59,900 bases of DNA, from NCBI GenBank assembly GCA_017610225.1, contig JAFCCM010000005.1:1-59900 (forward strand), read 5' to 3'. The notes beneath the pieces are model-generated. The model did no database searches, had not been told where the DNA came from, and worked only from the letters and a program-made list of their open reading frames with translations. Both the position numbers and the translations under genes were made by a program. Shown piece by piece: positions 1 to 6,129 of this stretch (positions are counted from its first letter, which is position 1; the number at the start of each line of letters is the position of its first letter). Origin of the DNA: Candidatus Aenigmatarchaeota archaeon. GTDB taxonomy: Archaea; Aenigmatarchaeota; Aenigmatarchaeia; CG10238-14.

Positions 1-114
1 GAATGATATTGATAATTCTATATGTATAAAATATGGTGGATGTGATTATGCTTTGCTTAAGTATGTGTCATCTAAAGTAAAAAAGACTCTTCTGAAAAAT
101 GAGTTTATTATTAA
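1..114. repeat. Left copy of the 114-bp terminal direct repeat
   Basis: Positions 1-114 are identical to 59787-59900. The copy lies inside a nuclease gene whose reading frame continues without a break when the ends are joined. This fits an assembler overlap on a circular or circularly permuted molecule better than a biological terminal repeat, since it falls mid-gene and has no flanking regulatory structure. Confidence 0.95.
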
Positions 115-226
115 AACAAAAGAGGATAATAGAGTTTCTGTCGATGAAAAGGGGGAGAAAAAAATTATCAAGGGCAAGTATGTAACAAAGCCAATAACAG
201 ATGAAACAGTCTTGCCATTACTTTAA
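1..226 (+). CDS. RecB-like PD-(D/E)XK nuclease, C-terminal part (continues from 59050)
   Basis: This is the 3' end of the gene that starts at 59050 and crosses the join. The codon frame enters at base 2 and stops with TAA at 224-226. Across the circle the gene is 963 nt and encodes 320 residues. This part holds two cysteines (SICIKYGGC), which recall the C-terminal cysteines of Cas4/AddB-type iron-sulfur nucleases. Only two are visible here plus one near the N-terminus (YATCP), so a complete four-Cys cluster is not shown. Confidence 0.85.
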   Translation, partial: NDIDNSICIKYGGCDYALLKYVSSKVKKTLLKNEFIIKTKEDNRVSVDEKGEKKIIKGKYVTKPITDETVLPLL

Positions 227-242
227 CAAATTGGAGAAAATA

Positions 243-395
243 ATGGGGAAACAAAAAACTTTTATTGAAGAAACAAATGAAACAGTCAAAAAGACTATGT
301 CTATAATCTTGGGCATCTTATGTGGCATTTTTGCACTTGGTATTATAGGGCGTATTATAAGTAGCTTTGTACAATTCTTTATAATTGGTAGCTAA
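243..395 (+). CDS. Small single-pass membrane protein
   Basis: A 50-residue protein with a charged N-terminus (about residues 1-18) and a long hydrophobic stretch (about 19-47, rich in I, L, G and F). The ATG at 243 is chosen over an upstream in-frame ATG at 201 because GGAG at 233-236 sits six bases in front and the upstream start would overlap the nuclease gene. It lies between the nuclease and the AAA ATPase. I do not recognise the family; inner-membrane location is inferred from the hydrophobic segment. Confidence 0.6.
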   Translation: MGKQKTFIEETNETVKKTMSIILGILCGIFALGIIGRIISSFVQFFIIGS

Positions 396-421
396 ATATA
401 AATTTTAAAAGAGGAGCAACT

Positions 422-1222
422 ATGAATTTCTTGCTTATAGGAAGGCCCGGAACAGGCAAAACTACAGCAGCATGTAGTGCTGCTATAGCCGATCCACCAG
501 GATTATTAATTGACATTGATAAAAAGGCGGATCAAATGGTTAATCTTAAGCCATTGATAAAAAAAGGTATTATAAAAGTGATACCTGTAAATGACAAACT
601 TGTCACTGATCGTTTATCAACACGAGCTTTAAACCCTGACATACCACCAAGAGAGCAGCCTACTGGTTATGTAACAGCAATTGATATTTTGAATGACATT
701 GTCGATGATGTTGTAGAAGAATATATCCAGTACCATGTATATATTTTAGATTCCCTTTCACGACTTGTCGAGCACTTAACACGATTACTTATCTATCATA
801 GAGGCAAAGGCAAATTTGGTAAAAAGAAAGAAGATGATATGAATTGGCCATCTTGGGGCTCATACAAAGCTAATCTTGAAGAAGCTTTTAATGTACTAAC
901 TGCAAGTGATAAACATTTTATTTGCACAGTGCATGAAAAAACTATGACAGAAAGAACTGTGACTATGGTTGGCCCGAGCCAATCTATTGAATCTGAAGTG
1001 GTAACAGGATATAAGCCTCTTGTTGATGGGCAAATGAGAGAAAAACTTGCAGGTTATTTCAATGAAGTCTATTACATGGATGTTAAAGATGCCAAAGGTG
1101 AGAAACCTTCACAGTATAGATTCAGGACAAAAGGATCTAAATATGATGCAAGAACATCTCTTGTGCTACCAGAGTTTGTTTCGGCTGATCTTGGCCCAAT
1201 GATTAGAGCAGGGGAAGCTTAA
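422..1222 (+). CDS. AAA_24 / Sak4-like RecA-fold ATPase
   Basis: The 266-residue protein starts almost directly with a Walker A motif (GRPGTGKTT, about residues 7-15), and a Walker B-like strand YILDS lies near residue 110. This arrangement matches the phage AAA_24 family, which includes Sak4-type single-strand annealing or recombination ATPases. The family is usually encoded beside an SSB-like gene and a RecB-type exonuclease, and both are close by here (2687 and 59050/1). A role in recombination-dependent replication is inferred. The start is supported by a GAGGAG Shine-Dalgarno just upstream. Confidence 0.7.
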   Translation: MNFLLIGRPGTGKTTAACSAAIADPPGLLIDIDKKADQMVNLKPLIKKGIIKVIPVNDKLVTDRLSTRALNPDIPPREQPTGYVTAIDILNDIVDDVVEEYIQYHVYILDSLSRLVEHLTRLLIYHRGKGKFGKKKEDDMNWPSWGSYKANLEEAFNVLTASDKHFICTVHEKTMTERTVTMVGPSQSIESEVVTGYKPLVDGQMREKLAGYFNEVYYMDVKDAKGEKPSQYRFRTKGSKYDARTSLVLPEFVSADLGPMIRAGEA

Positions 1223-1234
1223 GAGAACTGTTTT

Positions 1235-1305
1235 CTTCTGGCCCAACTTGATATAAAATCAAAAATCCCTTTTGATTGTGACAATTATATTAACCTGGCC
1301 AGAAG
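1235..1305 (+). other. Nested inverted repeat between two genes
   Basis: A 9-bp perfect outer stem (CTTCTGGCC at 1235-1243 with GGCCAGAAG at 1297-1305) encloses an 8-bp inner hairpin (AATCAAAA / TTTTGATT around a short loop near 1257-1277). It fills the gap between the AAA ATPase and the Rossmann-fold gene. No terminal T tract follows, so an intrinsic terminator is unlikely. It may be an RNA processing or translation-control structure for the next gene. Confidence 0.45.
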
Positions 1306-1330
1306 GAGACTTTTTAAAAAAGGAGATAAA

Positions 1331-2065
1331 ATGCTTTGTATCCTAGTTGGCTATGGTGAAGTAGGTAGTAGCTTATATAAAGTTTTTAGCCCTGCTCATC
1401 ATATAGAAATACATGATCCAAAGAAAAATAAATATGCGCTCAACACTAAATATGATCTTATGTTAGTGGCAATACCTTATAAACCAGGATTTGTGCAGGT
1501 GATAAAGAGTAGCCAAGAATTTTTTGAGCCTAAAGCTACAATAGTTTTTTCATCCACTGCTATTGGAGTATGTAAAAAATTAAAAGCAATTCATTCACCT
1601 GTCGAGGGTATACATCCTACACTTGCAGAAAGTATTATGCATAGTCCACGATGGATCGGTGGAATGGATGGTTTTAAAAAAGTAAAAGATTTCCTACTTC
1701 TATCAGGCTTTGATGAGAATTCAATAGTCCATGTAAAAGACTCTCGATGGACAGAATTTCTTAAACTTAGGTCAACATCACTTTATGGTCTCAATATTGA
1801 GTTTGCTAGATACACCAAAAAAGTAGCAGATAAAATTGGCATGGACTATACATGGTCTAATCTATACGACAGTTGGTATAACAAACTTTATCGATTGCAT
1901 GGGAAAGAAGAATATAAACGCTATGTATTGTATCCTCCAAAAGGCAATATCGGTGGACATTGTGTGATACCTAATGCTGAAATTTTAAACAGACAGCATC
2001 CACATGATTTCTTAAAAGAGATTTTTCGAGACAAGGGATCAGATAAAGATGGATACAAATTCTGA
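1331..2065 (+). CDS. Nucleotide-sugar dehydrogenase-like Rossmann protein
   Basis: 244 residues. The N-terminus carries a dinucleotide-binding glycine motif (LVGYGEVGSSL, about residues 5-15) and the strand MLVAIPY. A conserved-looking GNIGGHCVIP (about 210-219) resembles the 'GGxC' catalytic region of UDP-glucose/GDP-mannose dehydrogenases, with a cysteine in the expected place. At 244 residues it is far shorter than true UDP-sugar dehydrogenases (about 400), so it is a diverged or minimal relative. It may act on a sugar nucleotide made with the glycan cassette at 32-40 kb, but it is transcribed with early genes. The exact substrate is unknown. Confidence 0.55.
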   Translation: MLCILVGYGEVGSSLYKVFSPAHHIEIHDPKKNKYALNTKYDLMLVAIPYKPGFVQVIKSSQEFFEPKATIVFSSTAIGVCKKLKAIHSPVEGIHPTLAESIMHSPRWIGGMDGFKKVKDFLLLSGFDENSIVHVKDSRWTEFLKLRSTSLYGLNIEFARYTKKVADKIGMDYTWSNLYDSWYNKLYRLHGKEEYKRYVLYPPKGNIGGHCVIPNAEILNRQHPHDFLKEIFRDKGSDKDGYKF

Positions 2066-2227
2066 TTTTTTCTAGGGCCATAAAGTTCTTTAGACGCCCT
2101 TATTTTCCTATATAACAAGGCCAAAACAGGGGTATATAAAGCACTTTAAGACTTATTAAGGGTTATATAAAGGGTTTAAAATTTGCTTACAGTCAAGACA
2201 CTAAATAACACTTAAAAAAGGGACAAA

Positions 2228-2398
2228 ATGAAGAAAAATATTGCAGAAGCACCACCAGGCACGTATGATGTAAAATTAATACCACATAAAATTATTATAA
2301 AAGACCCTTTAAATCTACAATTAATGCAGTCATTTGAAGTTGTATCAGGTGACTATGAAGGCACTGTAATTATTTTAAGTAATAAAGAAATATCATAA
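2228..2398 (+). CDS. Short DUF669-like protein, possibly truncated SSB paralogue
   Basis: A 56-residue ORF with an AAGGGA ribosome site. Its middle (PPGTYDVKLI ... SFEVVSGDYEG) resembles the N-terminal half of DUF669-type phage SSB-like proteins, the family of the full-length gene at 2687. It ends before the C-terminal half. It may be a decayed duplicate of the downstream SSB gene or a short stand-alone protein. Confidence 0.45.
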   Translation: MKKNIAEAPPGTYDVKLIPHKIIIKDPLNLQLMQSFEVVSGDYEGTVIILSNKEIS

Positions 2399-2475
2399 AA
2401 TATGAAAGGAGGTATAAATGAAGTAAATTATTGGCTAGTCACTAATTATTAACCCTTTAGTAAGGAAGAAAACTG

Positions 2476-2706
2476 ATGGAAGTATGGAAAGCAGTAGATG
2501 GCTTTTCTCTGTATGAAGTATCAAATTCAGCTAAACTCAGTGATAGAGATGTTAAATCAATCAGAAAGATGCTCCAACAAGGGATGCTTCACAGAGAAAT
2601 AGCAGATATGTTTTCTGTATCTAGAGACACAATAACCAAGATCAATTTAGGTTTAACCTATTTGGTCGCAAGAAAGGAGAAAACTAATGGCAAGAATAAA
2701 TGTTAA
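2476..2706 (+). pseudogene. HNH homing endonuclease remnant (NUMOD4 start fused to C-terminal HTH)
   Basis: The 76-residue product begins like a NUMOD4 domain (EVWKAVDGFSLYEVSN) and then passes directly into a helix-turn-helix (about residues 20-60) very similar to the C-terminus of the intact endonuclease at 9443: compare IRKMLQQGMLHREIADMFSVS with VHKLLRQGMLQKKIAILFNIS. The whole HNH catalytic part is missing. It looks like an in-frame internal deletion of a homing endonuclease. It could survive as a small DNA-binding protein. Its 3' end overlaps the start of the SSB-like gene. Confidence 0.65.
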
Positions 2707-3085
2707 TCTTAACGATGTAGAGTCAGGTTTTGAGCTTTTTCCGGACGGTGTTTTTCCAGTAGAAATTCAGGAGACAACGAAGCTCAAACAATCTGATGCA
2801 GGTCCATATATTATGGTCATCGCAAAATGCACAGATGGTGAAATGGAAGATAAAATGATCGGCTGGAATTGCTCACTTCTTCCAAATGCATTATGGAATC
2901 TTAAAGCCATGATGGAAGCAGCTGGTATAGAGTGGGAAGAAGACGGTTTTGATCTGGAAGAATTATTTGAAGCTCAATTGATGATCGAAGTTAGCTCTTA
3001 TGAGTACCCTGCGGGCAGCGATAAATATCGAAACCAGGTCGACGGATATCATTCTATAGATCAGCCACTGAAAGAAAAGAAGTAA
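2687..3085 (+). CDS. DUF669 family single-strand DNA-binding-like protein
   Basis: 132 residues, matching phage DUF669 proteins in length and in the acidic, OB-fold-like pattern (DGVFPVEIQETTKL ... GPYIMVIAKCTDGEMEDK). DUF669 genes usually sit beside AAA_24 ATPases and replace a classical SSB, as here. The ribosome site (AGAAAGGAG) lies inside the end of the preceding remnant gene. Binding of replication single strands is inferred from family and context. Confidence 0.6.
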   Translation: MARINVNLNDVESGFELFPDGVFPVEIQETTKLKQSDAGPYIMVIAKCTDGEMEDKMIGWNCSLLPNALWNLKAMMEAAGIEWEEDGFDLEELFEAQLMIEVSSYEYPAGSDKYRNQVDGYHSIDQPLKEKK

Positions 3086-3095
3086 TAAATAATGG

Positions 3096-3177
3096 TAAGA
3101 CTGTGATTCAAGAAGTAGCAATTATTGTGGCTGCTCACGAATATGATCTGCTAGTTTAAGAAGATCATACAGTCTTA
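3096..3177 (+). ncRNA. Candidate structured RNA element A (three-way junction)
   Basis: A perfect 9-bp outer stem (TAAGACTGT 3096-3104 / ACAGTCTTA 3169-3177) encloses two hairpins: AGTAGC / GCTGCT (one G-U pair) and ATGATCT / AGATCAT. It shares the words AGAAGTAGC (3111) and AGATCAT with the adjacent element B. There is no coding sequence here and no T tract. The RNA nature is inferred from structure only. Confidence 0.5.
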
Positions 3178-3182
3178 TCACA

Positions 3183-3265
3183 TTAAATGTGGGAGCGGTA
3201 GAAGTAGCGAGTGTTGAATGAGATCATCTCTTATTATCAGCTTGCCACCTGTCTCCCACATTTAA
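3183..3265 (+). ncRNA. Candidate structured RNA element B
   Basis: A perfect 13-bp closing stem (TTAAATGTGGGAG 3183-3195 / CTCCCACATTTAA 3253-3265) with a possible inner stem GCGAG / CTTGC. AGAAGTAGC (3200) and AGATCAT (3221) recur from element A, suggesting a tandem pair. It lies just upstream of the HTH regulator at 3314. It could be a leader RNA, an antiterminator or an RNase-processed trans-acting RNA. Confidence 0.5.
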
Positions 3266-3313
3266 CCATTAATTAAATGATACAATAAGTGAAAGTAATC
3301 CATTGGTGTTGAT

Positions 3314-3634
3314 ATGATTTCTCATAATAGTATGCTAAAGCTGATAAGATTAGAAAAGCGAATAACAACTTCTGAAATGGCAAAAGACTTAGGAATCTCT
3401 GTCTCTTATCTATCACGATTGGAAGATGGAACTAGAACAGTGTCAAAAAGAATTGTAAAAGACCTACAATTAGATAATCCAAACACTATTAGCTGGTTCT
3501 ACTGTCTTTCGAGCACATTAGGATTACCTTCACCTATTGTATTAACTTCAAGAGATTATAAAAATGCTTTTAAAACACTTTTAAACATCCTTAACATTGA
3601 ATGGGGTAAAAAAGATGGCAAAAGAAGAAAATGA
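3314..3634 (+). CDS. Cro/CI-type HTH transcriptional regulator
   Basis: 106 residues. The N-terminal half has a clear HTH_3 pattern: MLKLIRLEKRITTSEMAKDL, then GISVSYLSRLEDGTRTVSKR (about residues 7-47). The C-terminal half is short with no protease domain, so this is a Cro-like or small repressor rather than a LexA-type repressor. It overlaps the methyltransferase gene by 20 nt, suggesting translational coupling. Candidate operators are the palindromes in the control region, but no direct link is visible. Confidence 0.75.
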   Translation: MISHNSMLKLIRLEKRITTSEMAKDLGISVSYLSRLEDGTRTVSKRIVKDLQLDNPNTISWFYCLSSTLGLPSPIVLTSRDYKNAFKTLLNILNIEWGKKDGKRRK

Positions 3635-4988
3635 ACAAGCTGTTGCAGTACCTATAGAAGATATCTTTATAGGAAAACGTGGGAGAATAAATCTTGGTGA
3701 CATAGAAAGTCTACAAAATAGCATTGCTAAAATAGGTTTGCTACATCCAATCACACTTAGTAGAGAAAAGAATCAGCTTATTGCAGGATTTCGTAGACTT
3801 ACGTGCCATAAAAACCTAGGCTTAAAAACTATTAATGCTTTTTATAAAGAAGATCTTTCACCTGTTATGCAGAAAATTATAGAGCTAGATGAGAATTTGC
3901 ATGAAGCTCTTTCTTGGAATGAGCAAAGTAAACTTAGAGCTGATATTCATGATCTTCTTCAAAAAGAGCATGGTAAAGCTGTCAAAGGTCATAGCTCAGA
4001 AGGATGGAGTCAATCTGATACAGCTAATTATCTTAACATAGCATCGGGCACTTTGTCAGAAGATTTAAATCTTATAGAAACAGCTAAAATAGCACCCAAG
4101 ATTTTAGACTTTACTTCTAAAAAGCAAGCTCTTAAAAGCATAAATAAAATGAGAGAAATGGCAATTTTGTCTGAATTAGCCAGAAGAGATGCAGAAGAAG
4201 GCATTTTCTTACCTGACGATGCACCTTATGGCATTTTTGAAGGGAAGGCTGCAAAATTCATGGAAAAGAATATGGAGTCAGAGACAGTTGACTTAGTATT
4301 CTTTGATCCTCCTTGGGGTATTGATGTTGATGTGAATGCATCTTCACGTGGCCCGAGAGGAGAAAAAACTTTTTATGATGACTCAGAAAAAACTGCTAAG
4401 GAAACTATATTTGAGTTAGTGCCTGAAATACATCGTGTGCTTAAAAATAATACTCATATGTATATGTTTGTTGGATGGCAATATGCGGGATATTATATGA
4501 ACTATCTTATGAATCAAAGGAAGGTAATAACAGAAGAGGGTGTAGAATATTTTGTGCCTTTTGAAAAGGATCGTAAATGGGTTTTTGGTGTAAGAGAACT
4601 TCCTCTTCTATGGGTGAAAGAAGGTGGCGGATATACGGACTTTGACTATAAATTCATGCCAAGATATGAAACTATCCTTTTTTGTGTAAAAGGTACACGG
4701 TCTTTAAATTATCCTGTATCAGACGTTTTCGAAAAGAACCGCCCATTATCTACAGAAAGATTTCATCCACAACAAAAACCTGTTGATTTACTTAAAGATT
4801 TTATTAAAATATCATCTGCACCTGGCGAACTTATTCTCGATCCTTGCATGGGATCTGGTGTGGCCGTAGTATCTTCTATACTTACAGGTAGACGCTCAAT
4901 TGGTATAGAAAATGACCATGAAATGTTTCTTAAAAGTTCTAATTGGATTAGAGGTTTTGATTTAACAAAAGGAGAAGAAAATGAGTAA
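3615..4988 (+). CDS. ParB-like nuclease domain fused to DNA N4/N6 methyltransferase
   Basis: 457 residues from the ATG at 3615, preceded by GGGGT; an in-frame TTG at 3597 is less likely. Residues about 10-110 form a ParB/Srx-type domain (IGLLHPITLSREKNQLIAGFRRL), followed by an HTH-like stretch. From about 215 the protein is a beta-class amino-methyltransferase: catalytic DPPW, later the FxGxG-like SAM motif DPCMGSGVAV near residue 410. ParB-MTase fusions occur in phages and mobile elements and probably modify phage DNA against host restriction. No restriction partner is seen. Confidence 0.85.
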   Translation: MAKEENEQAVAVPIEDIFIGKRGRINLGDIESLQNSIAKIGLLHPITLSREKNQLIAGFRRLTCHKNLGLKTINAFYKEDLSPVMQKIIELDENLHEALSWNEQSKLRADIHDLLQKEHGKAVKGHSSEGWSQSDTANYLNIASGTLSEDLNLIETAKIAPKILDFTSKKQALKSINKMREMAILSELARRDAEEGIFLPDDAPYGIFEGKAAKFMEKNMESETVDLVFFDPPWGIDVDVNASSRGPRGEKTFYDDSEKTAKETIFELVPEIHRVLKNNTHMYMFVGWQYAGYYMNYLMNQRKVITEEGVEYFVPFEKDRKWVFGVRELPLLWVKEGGGYTDFDYKFMPRYETILFCVKGTRSLNYPVSDVFEKNRPLSTERFHPQQKPVDLLKDFIKISSAPGELILDPCMGSGVAVVSSILTGRRSIGIENDHEMFLKSSNWIRGFDLTKGEENE

Positions 4989-5139
4989 AAAATGTACACT
5001 TTGTGGAACAATTCTAGAAACAACTGACAACATTTTTAGTCTTATCTGTCCTAAATGCAAACAAAAATATGAGTATGGTGAAGGCTATATAATCCAATTA
5101 ACAGAAAAACAAATTAATCTTTTACTAAAAAACATATAA
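4981..5139 (+). CDS. Small zinc-ribbon protein
   Basis: 52 residues with two CxxC knuckles (CTLC at about residues 5-8 and CPKC near 23-26), the spacing of a zinc ribbon. The start is preceded by AAAGGAG and overlaps the end of the methyltransferase gene by 8 nt. The function is unknown; nucleic-acid or protein contact is likely for such a ribbon. Confidence 0.6.
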   Translation: MSKKCTLCGTILETTDNIFSLICPKCKQKYEYGEGYIIQLTEKQINLLLKNI

Positions 5140-5148
5140 GGAGACTTT

Positions 5149-5715
5149 ATGGTAATTAAAAAATGTTTTATAGATTTAGAAACTACAGGTTTAGATCCGA
5201 ATTTAAACGGTATTCTCGAAATTGCTATAATTACAAGAATACCTGGACAGCAAGATCAGTCTTTTCAAACTTTTATTAAGCCAATTAAAAACGATTTAAT
5301 TGTGCCCGCAGCTTTGGCTGTAAATAAAATTAGGTTTGAAGATGCTGAAAAATTCCCTGAATCAGCTAAAGTTCACAATGATTTAACGAATTTTTTAGGC
5401 CAATTTGTAAATAAATTTGATCCAGAAGATAAGTTTATTTTTGTAGCGTATAATGCAAATTTTGATTACCAATTTTTAAGATCCTTTTTTGTCAAATGTG
5501 ATGATAAATATTTTGGATCTCTGTTTTTTTACCCACCACTAGATATAATGCAAATTGCTTTTAAGCATCTTTTAAATGTAAGACACAAGATGCCAAATTT
5601 CAAACAAGTCACTGTAGCTCCTGAATTAGGCATAGAAATAGATTTGAAAAAAGCTCATGGTGCTATGTACGATGTTGAAATAGTTCGTAAAATACATGAC
5701 ACTTTATGCGTGTAG
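5149..5715 (+). CDS. DnaQ-like DEDDh 3'-5' exonuclease
   Basis: 188 residues with all three exonuclease motifs: Exo I DLETTG (Asp9, Glu11), Exo II in FVAYNANFDYQFL (about 103-115), and Exo III HGAMYDVE near 170, giving the DEDDh histidine and aspartate. The length fits the proofreading subunit family (about 180-240). It sits directly before the DUF1937 and polymerase genes and may supply extra proofreading or DNA turnover. Start supported by GGAGACTTT before ATG. Confidence 0.85.
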   Translation: MVIKKCFIDLETTGLDPNLNGILEIAIITRIPGQQDQSFQTFIKPIKNDLIVPAALAVNKIRFEDAEKFPESAKVHNDLTNFLGQFVNKFDPEDKFIFVAYNANFDYQFLRSFFVKCDDKYFGSLFFYPPLDIMQIAFKHLLNVRHKMPNFKQVTVAPELGIEIDLKKAHGAMYDVEIVRKIHDTLCV

Positions 5716-5724
5716 AGGTCAATT

Positions 5725-6120
5725 ATGAATGATAAAATTTCATACATTGCTAGCCCATATACACATAAAGATGAAGATGTTAAAGAAGAAAGAGCTGTAG
5801 CTGCTGCAAAAGCATGTGTCTTTTTAATGAGTATAGGTAGGACAGCTTTTTCACCTATTGCATCTTGTCATTATATTGAAAAGATAGGTGGATTAAGTAC
5901 AGTTTATAATGATTGGCAAATTTTAGATGAAGCTATTTTGAAAGTTTCAGATGTTTTTTTAATACTGACACTTAATGGATGGAAATCTTCTAAAGGAATG
6001 AAAGCTGAATATAAATTTTTCTGCTTAAACCACTTATACCCACTTGTTGAATACATGATACCATCTGCAGACACTTATCATTTTTTACATGTGTCTGCAT
6101 ATAAAGACCCTTTTAAATAG
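5725..6120 (+). CDS. DUF1937 / nucleoside 2-deoxyribosyltransferase-like protein
   Basis: 131 residues beginning ISYIASPYTHKDEDVKEER, the hallmark N-terminus of DUF1937 and of nucleoside 2-deoxyribosyltransferase relatives, with the later motif GWKSSKGMKAEYKF, typical of the Gx(S)xGxxxE segment. Members probably cleave or exchange N-glycosidic bonds in nucleotides. It lies between two replication enzymes, consistent with nucleotide metabolism. Confidence 0.7.
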   Translation: MNDKISYIASPYTHKDEDVKEERAVAAAKACVFLMSIGRTAFSPIASCHYIEKIGGLSTVYNDWQILDEAILKVSDVFLILTLNGWKSSKGMKAEYKFFCLNHLYPLVEYMIPSADTYHFLHVSAYKDPFK

Positions 6121-6129
6121 GAGATTCAA

